From positions 1 through 50,645 of the forward strand of contig NZ_JABBXF010000088.1 in NCBI RefSeq assembly GCF_013030945.1: a stretch of DNA of 50,645 bases. The letters are read 5' to 3'. This document shows positions 1 through 8,242 of this stretch, piece after piece. Made by a program: the position numbers and the translations under genes. A model generated the notes under the pieces. The model had not been told where the DNA came from, made no database searches, and saw nothing but the letters and a program-made list of their open reading frames with translations. Source of the stretch: Streptomyces morookaense (lineage in GTDB: Bacteria > Actinomycetota > Actinomycetes > Streptomycetales > Streptomycetaceae). Each line of letters starts with the position of its first letter. The first letter of the stretch is position 1.

Positions 1-339
1 CGCGGTGCCGCCGGAGGTCCCGAGGCCGAGGTCCGCCGCGCAGGCGGCGATCGCCGCCGCGGCGGTGGCCAGGGCCGGGGTGCCGAGCGAGGCGCGCGAG
101 AGGCGGGAGCCCAACGGCCGCACGGAGGTGGCCTCCTCGTCCAGGGCGCGGGTGTAGGCGGCGTACTCCTCCGCGGCCGCGGCGGCCAGGGAGTCCAGCT
201 CGGCGCGGCCCCGGCGCAGCAGCGCCTCGCCGTCGGTGCGGCCGCCCGAGCGGCGCACCTCCTCCTCGACGGCGCGCTCCAGCAGCTCCTCGACGTCCCT
301 GCGGTGGTCCGTTCGCACCGCGGTCAACGAGCCCTGCAT
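1..339 (-). CDS. Hypothetical protein, N-terminal part (runs off left edge)
   Basis: An open minus-strand frame begins at ATG 337-339 and reads without a stop to the window edge, giving 113 residues. A strong ribosome site (GGAGGGGG) lies a few bases upstream of the start. The protein begins MQGSLTAVRTDHRRDVEELL and is rich in Glu, Arg and Ala, with a probable helical segment (EELLERAVEEEVRR), followed by an Ala-rich stretch near residues 90-105. I recognise no family. The good ribosome site and coding-like composition argue that it is real. The C-terminus, and so the function, cannot be seen. Confidence 0.6.
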   Translation of the reverse strand, partial: MQGSLTAVRTDHRRDVEELLERAVEEEVRRSGGRTDGEALLRRGRAELDSLAAAAAEEYAAYTRALDEEATSVRPLGSRLSRASLGTPALATAAAAIAACAADLGLGTSGGTA

Positions 340-440
340 GTGGTCCCCCTCCGACGGCGTGTTCTTCCCGCTGCTGTTCCCATGCCAAGTGTTCCGTGTC
401 GGAGGACTCTATGGCGCGGCTACGGGCAACTCGTCGGTGG

Positions 441-468
441 GGTGGGCCCGGTGTGTCCCGGGCCCACC
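441..468 (-). terminator. Hairpin terminator after the 469-789 gene
   Basis: GGTGGGCCCG (441-450) pairs perfectly with CGGGCCCACC (459-468) across an 8-base loop, immediately after the stop codon (469-471) of the minus-strand gene. There is no clear U-tract, as is usual in high-GC actinobacteria. Confidence 0.6.
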
Positions 469-789
469 TCATTCACCTGCGGATTCTTCTTCCGGGTGGG
501 GGCGCGCACGGTTGGTGGAGGAGATGATCCAGGCGGCTCCGCGCGCCGCCAGGACGCGCCTGCGCTGCCAGCGCGAGCTGCGCCGGGCGGCCTTCTCGCC
601 GTCCGAGCAGACGAGCGCCAGGCCCGCCAGGCGCCGTCCGGCGCGGGCGAGTTCGGCGAGGAGCCGTGTCCTGCGGGCGCCGTGCCCGCTCACGCTGAGG
701 GCGGCGTACAGGCCCACGATGTCGGACACGGCGGCGCCGATGCCCGTCGGCGGGGTGTCCGTCCCCGGTGGTGTCTCTTCCTGCGGCAC
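469..789 (-). CDS. Small hypothetical protein downstream of NRAMP gene
   Basis: This is a 106-residue frame. I chose GTG 787-789 (protein starts VPQEETPPGTDTPPTG) because an AAAGGGG ribosome site lies about 8 bases upstream; a longer frame to 891 would overlap the NRAMP gene. The first 20 residues are Pro/Thr-rich. Next comes a moderately hydrophobic stretch (IGAAVSDIVGLYAAL), then a very Arg-rich central part (GARRTRLLAELARAGRR, SSRWQRRRVLAARG) and an acidic C-terminus. No family is recognised. It starts 61 bp after the NRAMP stop on the same strand and is followed at once by a hairpin, so it is probably the last gene of that transcript. Confidence 0.5.
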   Translation of the reverse strand: MPQEETPPGTDTPPTGIGAAVSDIVGLYAALSVSGHGARRTRLLAELARAGRRLAGLALVCSDGEKAARRSSRWQRRRVLAARGAAWIISSTNRARPHPEEESAGE

Positions 790-850
790 GGGTGGTGCCC
801 CTTTCGCATCCGGCCTGCCGGAGCGGCCTGTTGACGGTGCCGGCCGGTGG

Positions 851-2167
851 TCAGGGGCCGGTGAGGACGAGCTGGTACAGGCCCAGCGCACTGACGGCGG
901 TGATCAGGACGGTGATGGCCCAGCCCGCGGCCTTCGTCCGGGGGCCGATGGCGTGCCCGTCCATCAGCTCGCGGTGCGAGGCGGTCCGCAGCAGGAAGAC
1001 CAGGCCGACGGGGGTGCCGATGGCTCCGACCACACCGGCCCAGTACAGGAGCCGGATGGGCGGGATCTCCGCATAGGTGGCCGCGAGGCCGACGAGGACG
1101 GACGCGGCCATCGCGGCGAAGAACTTGGGGGCCTCGCGCGGGCGCAGGGACAGCCCGCGCCGCCAGTTGAGGTGCGCGCCGGTCACGTAGGCGGTGGTGG
1201 CCGTGATGACGGGCAGGGCGACCAGGGCGGAGGCCAGCAGGCCGAGGCCGAAGAGCTCGCCGGCCCAGGCCCCGGCCACCGGGCGCAGGGACTGGGCCGC
1301 TTCCTGGGCGGTGTCGGCGTTCAGGCCGTGGACGCCCAGGGTGGCCCCGGTGGCGATCAGGATGAACCAGAAGACCACGGTGGCGAAGAGGCTTCCGGCC
1401 AGGGCGTCGAACTGCCGCACGCGGTGCCAGTGCCAGGGGACCTTCTCCTCGGACTGGGAGATGGTCTGCCACACGTAGACGTAGCTGGTGGCGGTGGTGC
1501 CGATGAGGGACAGCAGATCGAAGAGGAAGGTCTTGTTCCAGTGCACGTGCGGTATCAGGCTGCCGCGGGCCACCGCGGCCCAGTCGGGGTGTGCCAGGAC
1601 CGCGGCGGCGGCGTAGGCGAGGAGGATGAGCAGCAGGTATTTCAGGGCGCGTTGGAGGACGTGGTAGCCGAGCAGCATCACCGCCGCGAGCAGCACGAGG
1701 GACAGCGGGGCGGCGAACCAGCGCCAGTCCTGGCCGGTGAGCAGGCCCAGGGCGGTGGAGCCGGCCTCCAGGTCCGCGGCGATGGTGACGATGTTGACCG
1801 CCAGGATCGACCCGAGGAGCAGCCGGCCGACGGCCGGCCGGTACATCATCGACACGGCTTCCTGGAGGTCGAGCCGCCCGGCCACGCCGACGCGGGTGGC
1901 GATCGACTGGATGACGCCGATGAGCGGGAAGAGCAGCAGGACGCACCAGCCCATGCCGTAGACGGTTCCGGCGCCGATGACGGCGAGGGTGGCGACGGTG
2001 GTGGGGTCGGTGTCGGAGGCGCCGGCTATCAGGCCGGGCCCGACGGCGCGCAGATAGGTGCGCCAGGTGATGGGCCAGGCCCGGCTCTTCTGGGCGCGCG
2101 GACTCCGGTTCTGTATGCCGGACAGGAAGGAGGATGCCTTGGTCCTCGATCCGGGCGTGGTCGACAT
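851..2167 (-). CDS. NRAMP-like divalent metal ion transporter
   Basis: This 438-residue membrane protein has about eleven hydrophobic segments and the LeuT-fold layout of the NRAMP family. ATG 2165-2167 is preceded by GGGAGAG. The first helix reads GPGLIAGASDTDPTTVAT, where canonical MntH has DPGN. The helix-6 region reads GTTATSYVYVWQ, where canonical NRAMP has a Met-Pro-His motif. The metal-binding Met and the TM1 Asn are therefore not evident, although an Asp-Pro pair remains in TM1. The substrate may not be Mn/Fe; NRAMP-related Mg transporters are known to alter these same helices. The likely role is cation import across the plasma membrane. The 469-789 gene probably shares the transcript. 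Confidence 0.85.
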   Translation of the reverse strand: MSTTPGSRTKASSFLSGIQNRSPRAQKSRAWPITWRTYLRAVGPGLIAGASDTDPTTVATLAVIGAGTVYGMGWCVLLLFPLIGVIQSIATRVGVAGRLDLQEAVSMMYRPAVGRLLLGSILAVNIVTIAADLEAGSTALGLLTGQDWRWFAAPLSLVLLAAVMLLGYHVLQRALKYLLLILLAYAAAAVLAHPDWAAVARGSLIPHVHWNKTFLFDLLSLIGTTATSYVYVWQTISQSEEKVPWHWHRVRQFDALAGSLFATVVFWFILIATGATLGVHGLNADTAQEAAQSLRPVAGAWAGELFGLGLLASALVALPVITATTAYVTGAHLNWRRGLSLRPREAPKFFAAMAASVLVGLAATYAEIPPIRLLYWAGVVGAIGTPVGLVFLLRTASHRELMDGHAIGPRTKAAGWAITVLITAVSALGLYQLVLTGP

Positions 2168-2236
2168 CGGCTGCTCTCTCCCAACCGCGAGGAAACGAGG
2201 GCCTGTTGGCTTTGTCCTGCTGCGTTCTACGGCGTC

Positions 2237-3043
2237 CTACTGCGCGGCTTTACGCCCGCGGGACCACTGCAGTCCCCATCCGTAGAGCCGGTCGAGGTCG
2301 GCCTGGTATCCGTAGACGTACCGGGCCTCGCGGCGCATGGTCAGCTGCCCGTTGCGGTTCTCGATCAGCGCCACGGCGCAGGAGCGGGCATGCTGGGCCT
2401 GTTCGCGGAGTTCGACGACGAGGCGCTGCCCGCTGGGGGGATGGAAGCTGACGGCGGCGTGTACGCGGCTGAAGGCGGGGGCACCGCTGTAGATGTAGGC
2501 GAAGATCAGCAAGCGTCGGAAGTGGGCGGCCTTGTCGAGGTTGATGTAGAGGGTCTCCCCCGATGCGGCGCCGAAGCGGTTGTCGTCGCCGAGCGTGATG
2601 TACGGGGGGTGGTGCAGGTCGCCGCACAGGTCGCCGAGCGGCTGCACCACGCCCCGCCGCCCGTCGGCCAGTTCGTACATGCAGGCCAGGTCCAGGTCGA
2701 CGGTCACCATGGCGGGGCCCTGCCGCTGCTCCCACCGGCCGGTGCGCTTGGACCAGCGCGGCAGCAGACTGTCCCGCCCCGGGCGGAAGTCGGCAGACGG
2801 CGTCTGCCAGGTGAGGTTCACGCGCAGGGTGCCGGCGGTCGCGCCGTGGTCGGCGAGGGAGACCACCGGATGCCCCTTGGTCAGCCGGTTGTGCATCTGG
2901 TCGCCGAACATGCCGGCGCGGGGACTGCTGTGGCTGCGGACGAGATAGCTCCACAGGCTTCCGCCGCCCGCCTCCGGCGACGGCGCGGGCAGGGGCGTGC
3001 CGGAGGATTCCGGCCTGCTCCTGCGCCAGTATTCCCAGGTCAT
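2237..3043 (-). CDS. TerA/TerD-family tellurium-resistance-like protein
   Basis: The protein is 268 residues from ATG 3041-3043 (MTWEYWRRSRPE), which has AAAGGACAG upstream; a longer frame to 3172 lacks a ribosome site. The C-terminal half carries the TerD-type calcium-binding fold signature: DLDLACMYEL, GDLHHPPYITLGDDNRFG, ETLYINLD, FRRLLIFAYIYSG and a closing YGYQADLDRLYGWGLQW. The N-terminal third (LWSYLVRSHS, DQMHNRLTKGHPVVSL, LRVNLTWQT) matches the TerA-type extension. Such proteins are cytosolic stress proteins tied to tellurite resistance and surface stress. No other ter genes lie beside it, so it is an orphan copy. Confidence 0.85.
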   Translation of the reverse strand: MTWEYWRRSRPESSGTPLPAPSPEAGGGSLWSYLVRSHSSPRAGMFGDQMHNRLTKGHPVVSLADHGATAGTLRVNLTWQTPSADFRPGRDSLLPRWSKRTGRWEQRQGPAMVTVDLDLACMYELADGRRGVVQPLGDLCGDLHHPPYITLGDDNRFGAASGETLYINLDKAAHFRRLLIFAYIYSGAPAFSRVHAAVSFHPPSGQRLVVELREQAQHARSCAVALIENRNGQLTMRREARYVYGYQADLDRLYGWGLQWSRGRKAAQ

Positions 3044-3243
3044 CTTCCACTGTCCTTTCTGCCCGTGCGGCAATGGCCTCCGGACGGCAGATCGGGGACG
3101 GACACGGTGAGCGGGACGGTCCATGACGGGAAAGGGAGGGCAAGGGAGGGCGGGGCCGGTACGGGAAATCACCGGGGAACCGGTCGGGACGAAAACGGCT
3201 GATTACCGCCCGGTGACAGGGGGCCACCATGCGAACAGCTGAG

Positions 3244-3272
3244 AGTATAAGAATACGCAGCAGCGCATGCAA
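3244..3272 (-). promoter_or_regulatory. Candidate promoter of the TerA-like gene
   Basis: On the minus strand TTGCAT (-35-like) and TATACT (-10-like, 5 of 6 to TATAAT) are separated by 17 bases inside the A+T-richer part of the gap. It would leave a leader of about 200 bases. This is pattern recognition only. Confidence 0.35.
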
Positions 3273-3420
3273 GGCGCCGCTTACACGGGAATCCGAATTC
3301 ACCGGCACAGTACGGGATTTATCGAATAGACATTCCCTTGCGGCGGCTCCAGCAGCAATCCGCGGTGAAAGCAAGGGAATTGTCAATGCACCGGAATCAC
3401 ATACGCAGGTGATTCAGCGG

Positions 3421-3459
3421 CGCGGGGTGCGGGCGACCGGCGCCCGCCCGCACCCCGCG
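3421..3459 (-). terminator. Strong hairpin terminator after SRPBCC gene
   Basis: A perfect 15-bp stem, CGCGGGGTGCGGGCG (3421-3435) with its complement at 3445-3459, has a 9-base loop. It lies 37 bp past the stop of the minus-strand SRPBCC gene. Confidence 0.65.
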
Positions 3460-3496
3460 CGCTGCCACTTCCGGCCACGGGTGCGCCGGACCGGCG

Positions 3497-4027
3497 TCAA
3501 CGGCCCGTCTCTGCCAGGGACTTGACACCGTTCAGCGTGGCCTCGATCCCCGTCCGCAGTTCGGCCAGCCGGGCGGCGATCAACTGCTCCTCCTTCTCCG
3601 GCATCCGCGCGATGATCGAGCTGAGCCCGGACGACCCCGGCCCGACGCGCACGGAGTGCCGCAGCCGCGTCCCGTTACCCTCCGGCTCCAGCGTGAACCG
3701 CCACGTGGCCAGCGCCTGCGCGGGATCGTCGACGGCATGACCGAACCGGCCGTCGACGTCGATCACCGCCCAGGCGAAGGCACGCTCCTCGTCGCACTCC
3801 ACGACCTGTGAAACGGTCCGCCAGTCACCGATCTTCGGGTGGTTGTTGAACCCCGCGAACCGCGCCCCCACCACGGGCCCCGAGGCCCCGTCGAGCCATT
3901 CGACCCGCTGCAGCTCGGGGCTCGTCCGGGCCGGCAGGCCGATGTCGCTCACCAGCTCCCACACCACGCGCGGGGCCGCCGCCACGAGGACCTCGCACTC
4001 GGCACGCGGGCCATCGGCATAACGCAT
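3497..4027 (-). CDS. SRPBCC (START/polyketide-cyclase-like) family protein
   Basis: This 176-residue protein starts at ATG 4025-4027 (MRYADGPRAECEVLV), just after GGGGGAGATGGA. Features of the SRPBCC fold are visible: an N-terminal strand (AECEVLVAAAPRVVWELVSDIGLPARTSPEL), a hydrophobic-ligand cavity region (GASGPVVGARFAGFNNH) and the strand series ATWRFTLEPEGNGTRLRHSVRVGPG, ending in a long C-terminal helix (KEEQLIAARLAELRTGIEATLNGVKSLAE). Members bind small hydrophobic ligands or act as cyclases; the ligand here is unknown. It stands alone, divergent from the protease at 4221. Confidence 0.85.
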   Translation of the reverse strand: MRYADGPRAECEVLVAAAPRVVWELVSDIGLPARTSPELQRVEWLDGASGPVVGARFAGFNNHPKIGDWRTVSQVVECDEERAFAWAVIDVDGRFGHAVDDPAQALATWRFTLEPEGNGTRLRHSVRVGPGSSGLSSIIARMPEKEEQLIAARLAELRTGIEATLNGVKSLAETGR

Positions 4028-4220
4028 TCCATCTCCCCCTTCACACAAGCAACACCGTGTCATCACGGACCCTACTCGGCACGCCTGCGGTGCTTTTGAG
4101 CCGACCCCGTCGGTCACTCCACTCCCCCGGCTGACCAAAAACGGACACCACCGGTCGAAACCGACCACACGGCTCTGCCACAGTCGGCCCGTCCATCCGC
4201 AGACGATCAAGGAGAGTGCC

Positions 4221-5813
4221 GTGAGGGACGCCGTGCCCCACCGGACAGGCATACGAAGTGGCATACGCAGAGGCGTGCGCAGCGCCCTTGCCGCGGGCGC
4301 GGCCGGGATCGTGGTCGCCGGGCTCGCAGCGGGAAGTCCGGCCCACGCCGCCGAGCCTGGACGCGAACGGGCTGTGCAGGAGGCCCCGTTGCTGGACTCC
4401 GGCTCCGCCGCCGGAAAGAAGTTCCGGTCCACCGGACGCCTCGTCGGGGGCGACGGCACGACCTGTACCGCCACCGTCATCCACTCCTCCGCACGGCCCG
4501 ACCCCGCACAGCAGGCGCTGATCCTGAGCAATGGGCACTGCGTCAGCGACACCATGAAGACCAACGAGGTCGTCGCCGACCGGGCCGCCCCCGAGGGCTG
4601 GACCTTCACGCCCGCGTACTTCCACGACAACACCGCGGAACAGAAGACGTTCTCCGTGGACCGCGTCGTCTACGCGACGATGAAGGGCATCGACGTCTCG
4701 GTGCTCCGCCTCTCCGCCACCTACGGCGACCTGGCGAAGCTGGGCGTGACACCCCGCACGCCCGCCGCACACCGCCCCGCGCCGGGCGCGCGGCTGCAGG
4801 CCGCCCACGCGCCCAGCGACGGCGTCGAGGAGGGGAAGCGCTTCCTGCGGCTGTCCGAATGCGCGGTCACGGGCACCGGGGTGGCCCTGCACGAATACAC
4901 CTGGCTGTGGCGGGACTTCGTGCGCACCGACTGCCGCGGCATCAGCGGCGGCTCCTCGGGCGGCGCCGTCACCACCGCCGACGGCACGGAGATCGTCGGC
5001 ATGCTCAACACCGTGTCCACCCCCGGCTACCTCGGATGCGGCCTGGGCCGCCCCTGCGAGGGCAGCGCCTCGGGGCTGGTCGTGCCCGCGGACGACACCG
5101 TCTACGTCACCCCGGTCGACGCCGTCGCCTCCTGCCTGGACGGGGCCCGCCTGCAACTCGGCCGGCCGGGCTGTCGGCTGGACCGGGGCGAGCAGGCCGA
5201 GGTGACCTCGTCCGGGCAGCAGACGCAGAGCACCACGCCGCAGGGCCCGGCCCGCTGGGACGCGCACGTCACCCCGCTCGACGGCAGGCGGCATGCGTAC
5301 GTCGCCTTCAAGAGCGGCCCGTTCGGCGTCACCGACTGCACCCGGCGCGAGGGCTACTCGCGCCCGCAGAAGCTGCCGTCGAAGGGGCTCGACTTCACCG
5401 AACTCCTGCCCAAGCAGGACAACTTGTACGTGCTGTGCGCCGCCGGCGGCCCGGACGCCACTGCGCAGGGCGCCGCCTGGGCGAAGTCCTTCGCGTACCC
5501 GTCGTACGCGTACGCGCGCGTGGACAACACGCCCCCGACCGCGGCCCCCCAGGTGGACGTCCAGCGCTTCGACGACGAATCGGGCAGCAGCACGTACTGG
5601 GTGCGCCCCGTCTACGCCCCGTTCGAGATCACCTCGTACAAGGTCAAGTACGGCCCGAAGGCGACGACACACTGTGCCGACCCCGACGCCTACCGCTACT
5701 TCCTGGGCGTACCCGCCTCGTTGAAGGTCTCCGAGGGACCGTGGACGTACTGCGCCATCGGGTACGACAACGCGGACAACCCGACGCCGCCGAAAGCCGT
5801 CGACCTCCCCTAG
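4221..5813 (+). CDS. Secreted trypsin-like serine protease with C-terminal extension
   Basis: The protein has 530 residues from GTG 4221 with GGAGAG ten bases upstream. An N-terminal Arg-rich then hydrophobic stretch ending SPAHAAEP is a signal peptide. The chymotrypsin-fold triad is visible as His106 (SNGHC), Asp158 (GIDVSVLRL) and Ser246 (GGSSGGAV, in place of the usual GDSGG). Six or more Cys suggest disulfides. From about residue 330 an extension of roughly 200 residues looks like two beta-sandwich modules, with paired Cys (FGVTDCTRREG, LYVLCAAGG) and the DNTPPTAAPQV linker. Its substrate is unknown. Its stop codon overlaps that of the convergent P450. Confidence 0.85.
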   Translation: MRDAVPHRTGIRSGIRRGVRSALAAGAAGIVVAGLAAGSPAHAAEPGRERAVQEAPLLDSGSAAGKKFRSTGRLVGGDGTTCTATVIHSSARPDPAQQALILSNGHCVSDTMKTNEVVADRAAPEGWTFTPAYFHDNTAEQKTFSVDRVVYATMKGIDVSVLRLSATYGDLAKLGVTPRTPAAHRPAPGARLQAAHAPSDGVEEGKRFLRLSECAVTGTGVALHEYTWLWRDFVRTDCRGISGGSSGGAVTTADGTEIVGMLNTVSTPGYLGCGLGRPCEGSASGLVVPADDTVYVTPVDAVASCLDGARLQLGRPGCRLDRGEQAEVTSSGQQTQSTTPQGPARWDAHVTPLDGRRHAYVAFKSGPFGVTDCTRREGYSRPQKLPSKGLDFTELLPKQDNLYVLCAAGGPDATAQGAAWAKSFAYPSYAYARVDNTPPTAAPQVDVQRFDDESGSSTYWVRPVYAPFEITSYKVKYGPKATTHCADPDAYRYFLGVPASLKVSEGPWTYCAIGYDNADNPTPPKAVDLP

Positions 5814-7189
5814 CCCAACGGTGACGTGACCGCGCGCAGCGTGGCCCGCAGGGGGCCGTCCGGCTGGATCAGCAGGGCGGCCTTCGGCCGTACCGGGCCC
5901 GGGTCGACGTCCACGTGGAAGCGCTGGGCGAGCGTGGCGAGCAGCAACGCGGCCTCGACCTGGGCGAACCGGGCCCCGAGGCAGGTGCGCTGCCCTCCGC
6001 CGAAGGGGAACCAGGCGTGGGCGGGCACCGCTTCGGAGGCGCCGGGGTCCCAGCGCTCGGGGCGGAAGGCCCCGGAGTCGGCGAACCAGCGCGGGTCGCG
6101 GTGCGCGGTCCACTGGCTGCACCACACCTTCGTGCCGGCCGCGACGGGCAGGCCGCCGAGGGTGGCGCCCTTGCGGGCGACGACGGAGTGCAGCCAGACG
6201 GGCGGGTAGAGCCGCAGCGACTCCTTGACGATCTGCTGGGTCCACGGCAGGCGTTCGTAGTCGTCGATGCCCGGCGGCCGCCCGCCGAGCGCCTGCCGCA
6301 GTTCGTCGTCCAGCCGGGCCCGCACCTGCGGGGCACCGGCCAGCAGGTACCAGGTCCAGGTCAGGGCCGTGGACGTGGTCTCGTGGCCGGCCGCCCAGAG
6401 CGTGACCGCCTCGTCCCGCACCTCCTGGGCGGAGAGCGGCCGCCCGTCCTCGTCCCGTGCCGCCAGCAGCCGGCTCAGCAGGTCGTCGCGGTCCTCGGCC
6501 GCCGCTCCGGCGGCCCGGCGCTCGCTGATCAGCCGGTGGACCTCCGCGTCGATGGTCGTCACGGCGGCGTCCACCCGGCGCCGCGCGCGGGTGCGCACCC
6601 AACCGGGCAGGAAGAGGCTGATGCTGCGCAGTTCGGCGCCGACCTCGTGCTGGGCCACGATCATGGCGTCGCCGAGCGCGCTGCTCTGGTCGCCGATGTC
6701 GTTGCCGAACAGGGTCCGGACCACCACGCGTTGCGTGAGCAGCGCCATCTCCCGGAGCACATCGATGCGTTGGCCGTCGCGCCAGCGGTCGGCGGCGGCC
6801 TGTGCGCAGTCGACCATGGTGGACGCGTAGAGGCGCACCTGGCGGGGGCGGACGGTCGGCTGGACCAGGGAGCGTTTGCGGCGCCACTCGGCGCCCTTGC
6901 TGAGGATGACGCTCTGTCCGGCGACGCGCCGGAACGCCCAGCCCACGTCGAGGATGTCGAAGGTCTGCTCCACCGCTCCCAGCAGTTCGCCGATGTGCTC
7001 GGGGTGCGAGACGAACAGGCTGCGCAGGGGCCCCAGCGACCAGGTCACGCCGTCGCCGTATTCGTCGCGCAGCCGGGTGAGGAAGGTCAGCGGGTCCCGG
7101 CCGAAGGCGGGGAGGTTGCCGAGCAGCGGCAGTCCGCGCGGGCCGGCGACGGGGCGGAGGGGAAGGACGGCGGGCGCGGCGGCGGCCAT
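5810..7189 (-). CDS. Cytochrome P450 (459 residues)
   Basis: Signature motifs are present: the proline-rich N-terminus PVAGPRGLPLLGNLPAFGRDP, I-helix WAAGHETTS, the K-helix ExxR (ESLR), FRPERW, and the haem loop FGGGQRTCLG with the axial thiolate Cys403. ATG 7187-7189 follows GGAGG at good spacing. The loop and the LPLLGNLP-type N-terminus resemble the fatty-acid/terpene-hydroxylase-like bacterial P450s more than the CYP105/107 type. No ferredoxin or reductase gene is adjacent, so electrons must come from elsewhere. The natural substrate is unknown. Confidence 0.93.
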   Translation of the reverse strand: MAAAAPAVLPLRPVAGPRGLPLLGNLPAFGRDPLTFLTRLRDEYGDGVTWSLGPLRSLFVSHPEHIGELLGAVEQTFDILDVGWAFRRVAGQSVILSKGAEWRRKRSLVQPTVRPRQVRLYASTMVDCAQAAADRWRDGQRIDVLREMALLTQRVVVRTLFGNDIGDQSSALGDAMIVAQHEVGAELRSISLFLPGWVRTRARRRVDAAVTTIDAEVHRLISERRAAGAAAEDRDDLLSRLLAARDEDGRPLSAQEVRDEAVTLWAAGHETTSTALTWTWYLLAGAPQVRARLDDELRQALGGRPPGIDDYERLPWTQQIVKESLRLYPPVWLHSVVARKGATLGGLPVAAGTKVWCSQWTAHRDPRWFADSGAFRPERWDPGASEAVPAHAWFPFGGGQRTCLGARFAQVEAALLLATLAQRFHVDVDPGPVRPKAALLIQPDGPLRATLRAVTSPLG

Positions 7190-7507
7190 AGGGGAAACCT
7201 CCGGGCGGCGGCACGGCCGCCCTGGCAGACAGTGGATCCCCTGATGGTGGCGCGCCTACGGCGCAGGCAAAAGACGCGGATCGGGTGATACGGGCACAGA
7301 CGTACGGTCGGCGGTGTCCCTGAGGGGCGCGGGGCGGTGACCTTGTGCGGCTCCGCCGCGTGGGTGCGACCGACTAAGGCGTCATCTCATTTATGACACA
7401 CCCATTTGAGTGAATTGCATGCACGCCCTCTGTTTGAGGTTGACGCTGTCGGCTCTCCTGGGCTTACCCCCGCAACGACAGGGGGGTTCGTAGAGAAGAG
7501 GTCGGCC
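7190..7507. promoter_or_regulatory. Divergent promoter region between P450 and lectin genes
   Basis: No coding signal is seen in this 318-bp gap. Around 7375-7425 the sequence is A+T-rich and includes the inverted repeat GTCAT (7381-7385) / ATGAC (7393-7397), a plausible operator or promoter element for the lectin gene. Exact -35/-10 boxes could not be fixed. Confidence 0.35.
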
Positions 7508-8104
7508 ATGAACCTCAGGAAAATCGCCGGAGAGTTGGGGATTGCCATCGCCGCAAGCCTCTGCGTAATGGCGCTGATGTGTTCCCAGGGCACGGCATCG
7601 GCATCCGCGACAACCACACAAGGAAAGCAAGGCTATCCGAACACCAAGGCTCCTTCGTCGGTCATTGGTGACGGCAAGTACCATGTCCTCAGCAACAATT
7701 CGGCGTCTCTGGTGCTGCAGGCCGAGGGTTCCTGCACGGACAGCGTGTCGACCCTCGACATCGACAAGCGGTCCAACAACCCCTACTACCAGAACCAGCA
7801 ACTGTGGATGTTCACCCAGAACCCCGACGGGACCGTGACCGTCTCCGACCGCTGCGTCTACGGCAACGGCAGGCCGTCCGCCGTACTGACCGGCCACGAC
7901 GGTGGAACGGTCGACCTGCGGGCGCCCGCCTCCGGTCTCGCCGGGCAGAAGTGGAAGGTGAGCGAGGCATCCGGGGTGCTGACCATCACCGACGCCGCCT
8001 ACGGCAAGGCACTGGACAGCGCCGGTACCTCGGCGGGGTCCAGCGTGCTGGAGACCACCCCCGACGCGAACTCGACGACTCAACGCTGGAACGTCGTCTC
8101 CTGA
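7508..8104 (+). CDS. Secreted ricin-type beta-trefoil lectin-like protein
   Basis: The protein has 198 residues from ATG 7508, with AGAAGAGG upstream. The signal peptide is MNLRKIAGELGIAIAASLCV followed by an Ala-rich cleavage region (TASASATT). The mature part has the spaced Q-x-W marks of a ricin B (RICIN/CBM13) fold: NQQLWMF, AGQKWKV and TQRWNV, with GKALDS/SVLE loops between. It has no catalytic domain, so it is a stand-alone carbohydrate-binding exoprotein. Base composition dips at the 5' end, which is common for signal peptides. The sugar bound is unknown. Confidence 0.75.
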   Translation: MNLRKIAGELGIAIAASLCVMALMCSQGTASASATTTQGKQGYPNTKAPSSVIGDGKYHVLSNNSASLVLQAEGSCTDSVSTLDIDKRSNNPYYQNQQLWMFTQNPDGTVTVSDRCVYGNGRPSAVLTGHDGGTVDLRAPASGLAGQKWKVSEASGVLTITDAAYGKALDSAGTSAGSSVLETTPDANSTTQRWNVVS

Positions 8105-8242
8105 CGGCCGCGTCGCCGCCGATCCCCGGGTGAACCATTCCCCGGTGCCCCGCGAACAGCGACCCGTTGCCGCATCCACCATTCCTGGGACCCCCGTCCT
8201 GTGCATGCGCAGAACGGGCGTGCCCGGAAAAGCGAGGAAACC

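Larger units (their letters stand above)
3044..3496. other. Gene-free interval, about 450 bp
   Basis: No frame here has a coding signature. Roughly 3230-3420 is clearly richer in A+T than its surroundings, as expected of a promoter region for the minus-strand TerA-like gene. The part next to 3497 holds a strong hairpin (listed separately) that ends the SRPBCC gene. Confidence 0.5.

Noticed and set aside
236..3202. Plus-strand open frame of 988 codons over the NRAMP and TerA-like genes
   Set aside because: It is antisense to two well-supported genes and its product is low-complexity Gly/Arg/Ala with no domain; typical of high-GC shadow frames.
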